Shown piece by piece: positions 55,512 to 63,705 of a stretch of DNA of 64,000 bases. Under the pieces are notes generated by a model that saw only the letters and a list, made by a program, of their open reading frames with translations, did no database searches and was not told where the DNA came from. Every line of letters starts with the position of its first letter. Positions within the stretch are counted from its first letter, which is position 1. The DNA comes from Vibrio rumoiensis (GTDB taxonomy: Bacteria; Pseudomonadota; Gammaproteobacteria; Enterobacterales; Vibrionaceae). The DNA is taken from the NCBI RefSeq assembly GCF_002218045.2, contig NZ_AP018685.1:806001-870000 (forward strand), written 5' to 3'. Made by a program: the position numbers and the translations under genes.

Positions 55512-55723
55512 TAGTTCCTAGTTCCTAGTTCCTAGTTCCTAGTTCCTAGGGGCGAGTTTCGAGGACACTACGTTCGGGAGCCGAAGAGCTTAATACTTTA
55601 AGTGATACGTATTGCTTGTAAGCTCTTTTCGCAACACGAAGCGAAGCGCTCCCGGATCTCGCAACCTTTCTCTTTGCCTTTCCTAGCAGCGCAGCGAATC
55701 TAGGGACTAGCCCCTAGAAACCT
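55512..55723. repeat. TAGTTCC heptamer array inside a nested palindromic element
   Basis: Five perfect tandem copies of the 7-mer TAGTTCC (55512-55546) open an element that fills the gap between two convergent genes. The array edge GTTCCTAGGGGC (55542-55553) pairs with GCCCCTAGAAAC (55710-55721). Inside, CGGGAGC (55575-55581) pairs with GCTCCCG (55648-55654), and AAGAGCTTA (55584-55592) with TAAGCTCTT (55619-55627), so the stems are nested like a cruciform. No coding potential is seen. Confidence 0.8.
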
Positions 55724-55725
55724 AT

Positions 55726-57063
55726 TTATATCTTCAACACCAATATCTTCGACTTGCGCTGGTAGTTATACAAACCACGTTTTTCCATTGGCAGTGAATC
55801 CACGCCCACTTCTTCAAAACCTTGTTCACGAAACCAATGCAAACTGTGAGTCGTTAAGACAAACAGCTTATTGATTCCCATATTTTTGGCTTCTTGACTC
55901 ATATGCTTTAATAATACGACGCCTCGATCGCCATCTCGGTAGTCTGGATGGACTGCCACGCAAGCCATTTCTGCCATTTTATCGTCGATATAAGGATAGA
56001 GCGCCGCACAACCAATGATTAAGCGGTCTTTTTCAATAATGGTGAATTTGTGGATCTCTTGTTCGAGTTGCTCTCGTGAGCGACGAACTAAGATTCCTTG
56101 CTCTTCTAAAGGATGAATTAAATCGAGAATACCGCCAATATCATGGATTTGAGCATGACGAGTTTGCTCGGCACTGGCCATCACGATTTGTGTGCCTATA
56201 CCATCAAAAGAAAACAGTTCCTGCAGTAGTGCGCCATCTTCTTTGTAGCTAACGAGATGACAGCGAGGGACGCCAGCACGGCAAGCGGCTAATGCGCCAC
56301 GTAAAAAGCGGAAAGTACCACTGGTATAGCCGCTTTGGGTGTCTTGTTCTTGCTCTATATCTTGTAATAATTTTTCCGCACAAGTCGGGAATAGTTCCGG
56401 TATGACTCGGCCATCTTGCGCTAAGATGCCTTGCTCAGAACAAAATCCAATCAATTTATACGCTTTTAAACGAATCGCAGTTTGTGTCGCCACATCTTCA
56501 TACATCAAGTTAAAGCTTTCACCTGTTACTGAGCTTGCTATTGGGCCAACCACGACGATTGATCCCATATCAAGCATGCGATTAATGGCATCACTGTCGA
56601 TACGTCTGACTTTGCCACTGTGACAATAATCCACACCATCATCGACTCCTAGTGGTTGGGCGATGACAAAATTACCACTGACGACGTTCAGTTGAGTCCC
56701 TTGCATTGGCGTATTATTTAAGCTCATAGAAAGGCGAGCGGTTAAGGCAAGTTGCAACCGACCAGCGGCTTGCATAGCAAGGTTTAAAGCCGATTCGTTG
56801 GTGATCCGAATACCTTTATGATATTGAGATTCACAATGGTTAGTTTCTAAGTTGTGGTTGATTTGTGGTCGAGCGCCATAAACCAACACAATGCGGACGC
56901 CTAAGCTGTGTAATAAAGCAATATCATTAATGATGTTATCGAAATTGGCATCGGTAAAGACTTCTCCGCCAAGCATGAATACCATGGTTTTGCCACGGTG
57001 AGCATTTAGGTAGGGGGCAGATTGACGAAATCCTTTTACTAAAGCTGTACTACGTAGTTTCAC
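55726..57063 (-). CDS. argA: N-acetylglutamate synthase
   Basis: ArgA makes N-acetylglutamate, the first step of arginine synthesis, and is usually feedback-inhibited by arginine. The 445-residue protein (E. coli 443) has an N-terminal amino-acid-kinase-like domain (KTMVFMLGGEVF to about residue 280) and a C-terminal GNAT acetyltransferase with MACVAVHPDYRDGDRGVVLL. It starts at a GTG preceded by AAGGAG. An ArgR-type site lies about 35 bases upstream. Its 3' end abuts the palindromic repeat element. Confidence 0.95.
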   Translation of the reverse strand: MKLRSTALVKGFRQSAPYLNAHRGKTMVFMLGGEVFTDANFDNIINDIALLHSLGVRIVLVYGARPQINHNLETNHCESQYHKGIRITNESALNLAMQAAGRLQLALTARLSMSLNNTPMQGTQLNVVSGNFVIAQPLGVDDGVDYCHSGKVRRIDSDAINRMLDMGSIVVVGPIASSVTGESFNLMYEDVATQTAIRLKAYKLIGFCSEQGILAQDGRVIPELFPTCAEKLLQDIEQEQDTQSGYTSGTFRFLRGALAACRAGVPRCHLVSYKEDGALLQELFSFDGIGTQIVMASAEQTRHAQIHDIGGILDLIHPLEEQGILVRRSREQLEQEIHKFTIIEKDRLIIGCAALYPYIDDKMAEMACVAVHPDYRDGDRGVVLLKHMSQEAKNMGINKLFVLTTHSLHWFREQGFEEVGVDSLPMEKRGLYNYQRKSKILVLKI

Positions 57064-57097
57064 AACACCGACTCCTTGGTTTATTATGCTGAAATAA

Positions 57098-57111
57098 TGA
57101 CTAATAATTCA
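57098..57111. promoter_or_regulatory. candidate ArgR (ARG) box of argA
   Basis: TGACTAATAATTCA agrees with the ARG box core TGAAT-N4-ATTCA at nine of ten arm positions. A weaker match lies 21 bases nearer argA, the usual spacing of paired boxes. No gene is supported in the rest of the 288-base argA-mltA gap. Confidence 0.5.
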
Positions 57112-57351
57112 CTTTATGGCAATAGCTATTTACTTAATGTTATCGCTAAATCGATTCTCTTGATTAATGACCGGGAATTTGTTGAAAAGCTGACAATTAT
57201 TCTTGTCTCATCGGTATGCTGTTTGCTTGGTGATTTTTCTATTGAAGTCTTTATGTTGAAAGATGTTTCAATAGGTGGTTTTTGACTTGTATGGCATGAT
57301 GATCTTTGTCATTCTTCGGTCGTTTCTTTCTATGTTAATTGGTGATTTTTC

Positions 57352-58488
57352 GTGTCTAACTCGCTTGCTGTTTTTCGTTCATTTTCTTCTTTTCAAGCTA
57401 AGCTCATTGTTACTCGAGCTTTAATGCTGGCATCGGCATTGATTTTATTTGGTTGTGCCCAGCCGACCGAACGAGGACAACAATATTTAGACGGCAAACT
57501 TGAAACGACACTAGAGCGCACCGATCATATCGAAACGGATGCCCCACGAGATTTTAATACTTTTTCAGCACAAGCCGAAAAGGTAGAAGAAACGTCACCA
57601 TCACTGAAAGCTAAGTACCAAAACTTATATGCACAATTAAAAGTTTGGGCACAAGAAAGTGGTAATCCGAGTGAATTAGCTAAATATGGGGTGAATGTTG
57701 AACAATTAGCCGGCGCCGATCAAAAAGGCAATATCCTGTTTACGGGGTACTTTTCTCCGGTAATTGAAATGCGTCATACTCCTGACCATCTATTCAAATA
57801 TCCTGTTTATGCAAAACCTCAATGTGGTGCAGTGTGTCCAACTCGCGCACAAATCTATGATGGTGCATTAAAAGGGAAAGGCTTAGAGCTCGGTTATGCA
57901 TCGAACATGATCGACCCATTTTTGATGGAAGTACAAGGAAGCGGTTTTGTTCATTATGCTGATAACGATGAATTAGATTACTTTGCGTATGCAGGAAAAA
58001 ATAACCACCCTTATGTCAGTATCGGGCGAATTCTGATTGAGCGTGGTCTTATTCCTAAAGAAAAAATGTCGATGAAAGCGATCAAAGAATGGGTGGCGGA
58101 AAATGATAGTGCAACAGTACAAGAAGTATTAGAGCAAAACCCTTCTTATGTTTTCTTTGAAAGCCAACCGGGCGCAGATGTCGTCGGGGCGGCGGGTATT
58201 CCATTATTACCTATGGCTGCGGTGGCGGGAGATAGAAGTATTTTCCCAATGGGGACACCAATTTTAGCCGAAGTACCTTTATTGGATGCCAATGGAAAAT
58301 GGACCGGCGTGCATGTTCTTAAGTTATTGATTGTGCTTGATACTGGTGGTGCAGTAAAAGGTGGCCACTTAGATTTGTATCATGGCATGGGCGCACGTTC
58401 TGGTATTGCCGCAGGTCACTATCGTCACTTTGGTCGTGTATGGAAGTTAGATTTGACTGCGCCACCATTGCAGATTCCAGCGAATTAA
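57352..58488 (+). CDS. mltA: membrane-bound lytic murein transglycosylase A
   Basis: MltA cleaves peptidoglycan to anhydromuropeptides from the outer membrane. The 378-residue protein has a lipoprotein signal ending in LILFGC (cysteine about residue 35), the MltA domain with FTGYFSPVIEMRHTP, and the C-terminal 3D domain with LIVLDTGGAVKGGHLDLYHG, containing the catalytic aspartate. The start is uncertain: the GTG at 57352 gives a normal charged signal region, while the ATG at 57424 gives a short signal without positive charge. I prefer the longer form. Confidence 0.93.
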   Translation: MSNSLAVFRSFSSFQAKLIVTRALMLASALILFGCAQPTERGQQYLDGKLETTLERTDHIETDAPRDFNTFSAQAEKVEETSPSLKAKYQNLYAQLKVWAQESGNPSELAKYGVNVEQLAGADQKGNILFTGYFSPVIEMRHTPDHLFKYPVYAKPQCGAVCPTRAQIYDGALKGKGLELGYASNMIDPFLMEVQGSGFVHYADNDELDYFAYAGKNNHPYVSIGRILIERGLIPKEKMSMKAIKEWVAENDSATVQEVLEQNPSYVFFESQPGADVVGAAGIPLLPMAAVAGDRSIFPMGTPILAEVPLLDANGKWTGVHVLKLLIVLDTGGAVKGGHLDLYHGMGARSGIAAGHYRHFGRVWKLDLTAPPLQIPAN

Positions 58489-58640
58489 GAGCGAAGCTCG
58501 GGCGTTTCACTGCTCGTTGCTCGACAACGGTAACGGGCGTGCTTTATTCTTTTTCGAGAAACGAGAAACGAGAAACGAGAAACGAGAAACGAGAAACGAG
58601 AAACGAGAAACGAGAAACGAAGCGCTCTAGCTCCGCGTAT
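58489..58640. repeat. CGAGAAA heptamer array with palindromic flank
   Basis: Nine perfect tandem copies of the 7-mer CGAGAAA (58555-58617, plus CGA) lie between mltA and tcdA. Upstream is the family core CTCGGGCGTTTCACTGCTCG (58497-58516). GAGCGAAGCTCGGGCGTTTC before the array and GAAACGAAGCGCTC after it are partly complementary, so the array sits in one arm of a potential hairpin. A TATAAT at 58651-58656, just beyond, may be the tcdA promoter. Confidence 0.8.
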
Positions 58641-58692
58641 CCTTATCCTCTATAATGCGCGCTCTTTTTGATTGCGTTAATTAAGGTTCACC

Positions 58693-59511
58693 ATGAATAC
58701 TCTTCCTCCTGCTTCTGATAGCTACAACCAACGTTTTGGCGGTACTCGCCGTTTGTATGGTAATAGTGAAGTAGATATCTTACGTGCCGCTCATGTGTGC
58801 GTAGTCGGTATTGGCGGGGTAGGGTCATGGGCGGTAGAAGCGCTTGCTCGTACTGGTGTTGGTGAGCTGACCTTGATTGATATGGATGATGTGTGTGTCA
58901 CCAATATTAACCGTCAAATCCATGCGTTAAATGGCACGGTTGGGCAGAGTAAAATTGAAGTGATGGCTGAGCGTGTCGCGCTGATTAACCCTGAATGTAA
59001 AGTTAACTTAGTCGACGACTTCATTACTCCGGATAATGTGAATCAGTACATCAGTAAAGATTTTGATTATGTGTTAGATGCGATTGATAGTATCAAACCG
59101 AAAGCGGCTCTGTTGGCGTATTGTCGTAGTAATAAGATAAAGGTAATCACCACCGGTGGCGCGGGCGGACAGACCGATCCAACCCAAATTCAAATTGCTG
59201 ATTTGACCAAAACGATTCAAGATCCATTAGCCAAGAAATTAAAAGATACTTTGCGCCGTCATCATAATTTCAGTAAAAATCCACAACGTAAATTCGGCAT
59301 TGATTGCGTGTTTTCCACCGAGCATCTCAAATACCCTCAAGCTGATGGTAGTGTCTGTGCGACCAAATCGACCGCGGAAGGTCCAAAGCGTATGGATTGT
59401 GCCAGTGGGTTTGGCGCGGCTACCGTCGTCACTGCAACCTTTGGTTTTGTGGCGGTATCAAGGATTGTTGAGAAGTTGATTCAGAAGTATAAAATAGTTC
59501 CTAGTTCCTAG
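58693..59511 (+). CDS. tcdA: tRNA threonylcarbamoyladenosine dehydratase
   Basis: TcdA (CsdL, YgdL) cyclises t6A37 of tRNA to ct6A using ATP, with CsdE/CsdA as partners in E. coli. The 272-residue protein is an E1/ThiF-like enzyme: the nucleotide-binding GIGGVGSWAVEALARTGVG (residues ~37-55), TNINRQIHAL, and CVFSTEHLKYP near the C terminus. AAGG precedes the ATG. Its last codons and TAG stop are made of a TAGTTCC repeat (59495-59511), so the C-terminal VPSS is repeat-encoded. Confidence 0.95.
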   Translation: MNTLPPASDSYNQRFGGTRRLYGNSEVDILRAAHVCVVGIGGVGSWAVEALARTGVGELTLIDMDDVCVTNINRQIHALNGTVGQSKIEVMAERVALINPECKVNLVDDFITPDNVNQYISKDFDYVLDAIDSIKPKAALLAYCRSNKIKVITTGGAGGQTDPTQIQIADLTKTIQDPLAKKLKDTLRRHHNFSKNPQRKFGIDCVFSTEHLKYPQADGSVCATKSTAEGPKRMDCASGFGAATVVTATFGFVAVSRIVEKLIQKYKIVPSS

Positions 59512-59697
59512 GAGATCGACTCTCGTGGCTCGGGCGCTTCGCTTCTCGTATATCGAAAAAGCGGTCTGTGGTAGTTGACAGGTTAGCTAATCACATTAAA
59601 AATCACCTCGAGCAACGAGCAACGAGCAACGAGCAACGAGCAACGAGCAACGAGCAACGAGCAACGAGCAACGAGCAACGAGCAACGAGCAACGAGA
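59495..59697. repeat. TAGTTCC pair and CGAGCAA heptamer array between tcdA and csdE
   Basis: The gap begins inside tcdA with two copies of TAGTTCC plus TAG (59495-59511). It continues with the family core CTCGGGCGCTTCGCTTCTCG (59529-59548) and ends in 12 perfect copies of CGAGCAA plus CGAG (59609-59696). The array stops 8 bases before the csdE ATG. A minus-strand frame across it gives only the artefactual repeat LLVARCS. Confidence 0.85.
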
Positions 59698-59704
59698 TCC
59701 CATT

Positions 59705-60121
59705 ATGACTCACCCATTTGGCACCACCATGACCACTGAGCACATCATAGAAACCATGTCTGGCTTTTCGAGCTGGGAAGACCGTTATCGTCAAGTGATC
59801 ATGTGGGGCAAGTTATTGCCTAAAATGGATGAAGCATTAAAGCAAGATCAGCTTCTTGTTTCGGGGTGTGAGAGCAAAGTATGGTTAGTGTCGGGGTTTG
59901 ATGGTGAGTATTGGAGTTTTCATATTGATTCTGATGCGAGAATCGTGCGCGGTTTAATTGCTTTGGTGTTGGCGGCTTTTCATCACCAAACGACAGAGGC
60001 GATTAAAGCGTTTGATACTGAAGCGTATTTTGCACAACTAGGACTGATTGATCATTTAAGCCCATCACGTGGTAATGGGCTTAAAGCGATTGTGGATCAA
60101 ATTCAGCAATTGGTTAAGTAA
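59705..60121 (+). CDS. csdE: CsdE/SufE-type sulfur acceptor
   Basis: CsdE accepts persulfide sulfur from the cysteine desulfurase CsdA. The 138-residue SufE-fold protein has its acceptor cysteine at C55 in VSGCESKVWL and the family C-terminal segment ARIVRGLIALVLAAF. The N terminus HPFGTTMT agrees with E. coli CsdE, which supports the ATG at 59705. The region just upstream is the CGAGCAA array, so the only ribosome-site-like bases are a GAG within it, about 8 bases from the ATG. csdA is convergent and immediately downstream. Confidence 0.93.
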   Translation: MTHPFGTTMTTEHIIETMSGFSSWEDRYRQVIMWGKLLPKMDEALKQDQLLVSGCESKVWLVSGFDGEYWSFHIDSDARIVRGLIALVLAAFHHQTTEAIKAFDTEAYFAQLGLIDHLSPSRGNGLKAIVDQIQQLVK

Positions 60122-60183
60122 GAAAATCGACCTATTCAATCTCTGTTTTTCAAATCTTCTTACTTCAAACAAAATGATCCGAA

Positions 60184-61413
60184 TTAAAGCAGGTCTATCG
60201 CTTTATTCAAAGCAGCTAAAAACGCTTCAATATCTTGCTCATTATTATAGATACCCAGCGACACCCTTACTGTCCCATTAATTCCTAGCGCATCCATTAA
60301 AGGGTGCGCGCAATGATGTCCCGAGCGTACGGCAATGCCTTGTTGATCCAGTAACGTTGCAATATCGTTATGGTGGATAGCTTCACCTTCTAAGTTCAAA
60401 GTGAAACTGACGACACTGGTATCAGGTTGTAATCCAATGATCTGAATACCTTCAATGTGATTGAGCCCATCAACTAACTTATCGAGAAGTTTTTTATAAT
60501 GGGATTCAAGCTCATTCTTTTCGAAGCCTTGTAACCATTGAATAGCGGTTGCTAATGCCAGTGCCCCAGCAACGTTTGGGGTGCCGGCTTCAAATTTCCC
60601 TGGCAGGCCAGAAAATGAAGTGTGTTCAAAGCTGACTTTTTCGACCATTTTGCCACCGCCGTGCCATACCGGCATGAGGTTTAAAATCGCCTCTTTGCCA
60701 TATAACACACCGATTCCGGCGGGAGCATACAATTTATGACCAGAGAAAATATAAAAATCACAATCTAGAGATTGAACGTCGACAGTTTCATGCACGATAC
60801 CTTGCGCACCATCAATCACCGCGACAGCGCCTGCTTGATGGGCGCGGGTAATAATCTCTTCAATTGGCTGACGAGTCGCGGTGACATTAGTCATGTGTGC
60901 CGCGGCAACAATTTTGGTCTTCTCACTTAAAAGCGCTTGATAGGCTTGCATATCCCATTGGCAATCGGCGGTCATTGGTACCTTGATCACTTTAGCCCCG
61001 GTTTGCTGTGCGACGATCTGCCACGGTACGATATTGGCATGGTGCTCCATTTCGCCAACCAAAATTTCATCGCCCGATTGAAGGGTATCACGTGCATAGG
61101 TTTGAGCGATTAAGTTGATCGCTTCGGTTGCCCCTCGTGTCCAGATAACTTCTTTATTTGATGATGCATTGATAAAACGCTGTACGCATTCTCGTGCTTG
61201 TTCAAATTGGGTTGTCGCTTGGGCGGTAAGGCTGTGGCTACCACGGTGCACATTAGCATTTTGTTTGCCGTAATAGTGACTGATCGTATCAATGACGCAT
61301 TGAGGTTTTTGCGTTGTGGCAGCACTATCAAGATACACCACGGAGCTATCGCCGTTCAGAAAAGGAAATTGTTGGCGAACTGCTTGAATGTCAAAAGTCG
61401 TTTGAGAAGACAT
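60184..61413 (-). CDS. csdA: cysteine desulfurase CsdA
   Basis: CsdA removes sulfur from cysteine (and selenium from selenocysteine) with PLP and passes it to CsdE. The 409-residue class-V aminotransferase has the N-terminal YLDSAATTQKP, the PLP lysine in FSGHKLYAPAGIG (about residue 225), and the persulfide cysteine in RSGHHCAHP (about residue 360). It faces csdE tail to tail, whereas in E. coli csdA and csdE are in one operon. AAGG precedes the ATG. Confidence 0.95.
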   Translation of the reverse strand: MSSQTTFDIQAVRQQFPFLNGDSSVVYLDSAATTQKPQCVIDTISHYYGKQNANVHRGSHSLTAQATTQFEQARECVQRFINASSNKEVIWTRGATEAINLIAQTYARDTLQSGDEILVGEMEHHANIVPWQIVAQQTGAKVIKVPMTADCQWDMQAYQALLSEKTKIVAAAHMTNVTATRQPIEEIITRAHQAGAVAVIDGAQGIVHETVDVQSLDCDFYIFSGHKLYAPAGIGVLYGKEAILNLMPVWHGGGKMVEKVSFEHTSFSGLPGKFEAGTPNVAGALALATAIQWLQGFEKNELESHYKKLLDKLVDGLNHIEGIQIIGLQPDTSVVSFTLNLEGEAIHHNDIATLLDQQGIAVRSGHHCAHPLMDALGINGTVRVSLGIYNNEQDIEAFLAALNKAIDLL

Positions 61414-61491
61414 TAAATAAACCTTGGTGCGTCAATGAAGTGGGCGAAGTATAGACCATATTAGAACGTGCTTAAACTCTCTCGTTTATAC

Positions 61492-62385
61492 CTAAATAAA
61501 CGATTCTTCTAATTGTTTTATTTTCTGGTAGAGCGCTTGATGATGCGGACAAGCAATTTGGTGTTGAGTCGATTTTTGTAATAAGAAGCCAGTGATGAAG
61601 TCAATTTCAGTAGTGCGTTGGTGGTGAATATCTTGATGCATGGATGAAAAATTATCGCCAGTGGCAAGCATCACTTGTTTAATGGTGGAGGATAATTCGC
61701 TTAACGATTGGTTTTGTCCAGCCGCTTGCATTACCTGATGGCACTCATTAATTAAGTTATCGACTTCTGTTTGGTATTGAGATTGCAGTAATTCACCGTT
61801 CTTGCAGTGGTAGATCGCGGTCATAGGGTTAATAACACAATTGATGGCTAACTTTTGCCATAGCGCGTCATTAATCTGCTTGTGCCAAACCACTTTAGGC
61901 AGGGCAGAATCTAACACTTGAATGATCGAGTCTAGTTGAGGTGTTAACTTCGTTTTTCGGTATGTTCCAATTAAGGTTTGCCCAATACCGGTATGTTTTA
62001 CTTGTTGCTTGTTTGGCTTAAAAGCCGCATGAGTCGTCGTGGCTAAATATAAAGAATGTTGATTCCATTGCTCGCCAAGTTGGTCAAGCGCGCCCATTCC
62101 ATTGTGAAGAAAGATAAGTGGTATGTTGGAGGGTAAGTATTCAAACAAAGGCTCTATGGCTTGTTTTACCTGAGTTGATTTCACTGTAATGATGATAGCT
62201 TGGCAACTGCTGAGTTGAGTAAAGTCATTGGCTGGAATCTCAAACTTTGCTTGCTGATCAAGTGTAATCGAAATGGATCGCTGTGAGTGATCACGGGTGA
62301 TCGCGAGTACATCATGACCCGCTTGCCGTAGTTTAGTTGCCCACAATGAACCTAGTGCACCAATGCCAACAATACCAATCTTCAT
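61492..62385 (-). CDS. panE: 2-dehydropantoate 2-reductase
   Basis: PanE reduces ketopantoate to pantoate with NADPH for coenzyme A synthesis. The 297-residue protein (E. coli 303) has the Rossmann start MKIGIVGIGALGSLWATKLR, then LFLHNGMGALDQL, and the catalytic-lysine segment WQKLAINCVINPMTAIYH near residue 170. It is transcribed towards csdA, with 78 bases between. The family contains paralogues with other 2-oxoacid substrates, so the substrate is likely but not certain. Confidence 0.9.
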   Translation of the reverse strand: MKIGIVGIGALGSLWATKLRQAGHDVLAITRDHSQRSISITLDQQAKFEIPANDFTQLSSCQAIIITVKSTQVKQAIEPLFEYLPSNIPLIFLHNGMGALDQLGEQWNQHSLYLATTTHAAFKPNKQQVKHTGIGQTLIGTYRKTKLTPQLDSIIQVLDSALPKVVWHKQINDALWQKLAINCVINPMTAIYHCKNGELLQSQYQTEVDNLINECHQVMQAAGQNQSLSELSSTIKQVMLATGDNFSSMHQDIHHQRTTEIDFITGFLLQKSTQHQIACPHHQALYQKIKQLEESFI

Positions 62386-62523
62386 TTGTTTTCCATTTCT
62401 ATTTGCTCTATCCGAAGCTTATACCCAAAGTAATTGGACTTGCAGTGAGGCGACAAGTGAATGAACGCTGTCAACAAAACTGCAGCTTCAAGTACGAAGG
62501 GTATAGTTTATCGTAAATAACAA

Positions 62524-62557
62524 AATGGCGCAGACTGAATATTCAATCTGCGCCATT
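62524..62557 (-). terminator. terminator of ompK
   Basis: AATGGCGCAGACTGAAT pairs with ATTCAATCTGCGCCATT (one G-T pair, almost no loop). On the minus strand it is followed by TTTTGTTATTT, about 50 bases beyond the ompK stop. Confidence 0.85.
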
Positions 62558-62605
62558 AGCGTTTACTTATCATTCTAACTTATGCAACGTCAGCGTTGCG
62601 CTCGA

Positions 62606-63433
62606 TTAGAACTTGTAAGTTACGTCGAAGTAGTGTGCAAAGCCACTTGATTGAAGCTCATCACCACCACCGATATCTAGGTTGTCTTTAATACCGTAAA
62701 CGTTGTAGTAAGCTTTTAAACCGTAACCGACAGCAAAGTGTTCACTGTGCCAGTAGATACCGTTGAACATAGCACCACCATTGCTTGCAGTTGAGCCAGC
62801 TGATTCTTTCATACCAAATTGGTAATCGATGTAACCTTGGTAAGAAATAAAGGTACCATTACCAAAAGTGTAGAAAGGTTTAAACCAGTTAGTCGAGATT
62901 TGACCACCGTTCCACTCATTTGCATTTGAATCGTAAGTAGCGTATAGGTTTAAGCCCATTTTGCCAAACCAAGGCATATTGATATCAGAACCAAGGCCGA
63001 CTTTTTGAGTATTAACACCACCGATACCGCCGTCCCACTCCATTAGAGTCGCAACATAAAGCTCTTGTACTGGACCAAATGATAAATCTTTACCTGTTAA
63101 AGCATCGATAGAAACGCGAGGGGCAAATTTCATAAAGATTTTTTGCGTTTCGCCATCTTTCTTATCATTTTCATCATTGTCATTACTTGTTAGGTTGAAG
63201 ACATCAACGTAACCGTAAAGATCAAAAATTCCAGAACGACCACCAAATTCCATTTCTAAGTAATCATGACCTGAGTTACCCGCAGACTTTGGTTGTGGTT
63301 TCTCGTTTAATGCATACATTAGATTGAAGTTTACAAACTTATAGTCATTCTTATGAATGTCATCTGAATAGTCCGCAGCTAAAACAGGCGCTGAAGCAGC
63401 AACAAGACTAAGAGCTAAAAGTGTTTTACGCAT
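62606..63433 (-). CDS. ompK: outer-membrane channel OmpK (Tsx family)
   Basis: OmpK is a vibrio outer-membrane beta-barrel of the nucleoside-specific Tsx family and the receptor of phage KVP40 in V. parahaemolyticus. The 275-residue precursor has a signal peptide cut after PVLA (residue 19) and strand-rich text ending in the C-terminal phenylalanine (YFDVTYKF) needed for barrel insertion. It would supply nucleosides to NupC and the deo enzymes. A CRP site lies 137 bases upstream. It is a single-gene unit with its own terminator. Confidence 0.93.
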   Translation of the reverse strand: MRKTLLALSLVAASAPVLAADYSDDIHKNDYKFVNFNLMYALNEKPQPKSAGNSGHDYLEMEFGGRSGIFDLYGYVDVFNLTSNDNDENDKKDGETQKIFMKFAPRVSIDALTGKDLSFGPVQELYVATLMEWDGGIGGVNTQKVGLGSDINMPWFGKMGLNLYATYDSNANEWNGGQISTNWFKPFYTFGNGTFISYQGYIDYQFGMKESAGSTASNGGAMFNGIYWHSEHFAVGYGLKAYYNVYGIKDNLDIGGGDELQSSGFAHYFDVTYKF

Positions 63434-63569
63434 GAGTGGGGGCTCTCTTTTTAATCTAAGTTAAATTTATAGGTACACCGATTAATGGTGTGGGCATTTC
63501 AAGTGGCGCAGATAATATCTGTTTCGCTCTCATTTGTAAGTGATAAAAGCTGCAAACTTGAATATTTAT

Positions 63570-63585
63570 TGTGATTGTTATCACG
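63570..63585. promoter_or_regulatory. CRP site upstream of ompK
   Basis: TGTGA-TTGTTA-TCACG matches the CRP consensus TGTGA-N6-TCACA at nine of ten positions. It lies 137 bases before the ompK start. CRP and CytR control of the related tsx is established in E. coli. Confidence 0.65.
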
Positions 63586-63647
63586 TAAATGGGATCTTGG
63601 ATGGAACTTGTTATTAAAATCTGTGCAGATTTCTGAATTTAGAACGA

Positions 63648-63683
63648 AAAACAGCCAAGGCAACCGCTTGCCTTGGCTGTTTT
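63648..63683 (-). terminator. terminator downstream of the ampG-like gene
   Basis: AAACAGCCAAGGCAA pairs with TTGCCTTGGCTGTTT around a 4-base loop, with T tracts on both sides. It lies 23 bases beyond the stop of the partial gene. Confidence 0.9.
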
Positions 63684-63705
63684 CTATTCGTGTTTTTATA
63701 GGGTT

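Noticed and set aside
57076..57285. Plus-strand ORF of 69 residues between argA and mltA
   Set aside because: It lies across the argA promoter and ArgR box; no ribosome site and no family resemblance.
59609..59696. Short regular repeats considered as a CRISPR array
   Set aside because: The 7-bp units are contiguous with no spacers and there are no cas genes.
59603..59794. Minus-strand ORF of 63 residues with LLVARCS repeats
   Set aside because: Translation of the CGAGCAA array plus the start of csdE on the opposite strand; not a gene.
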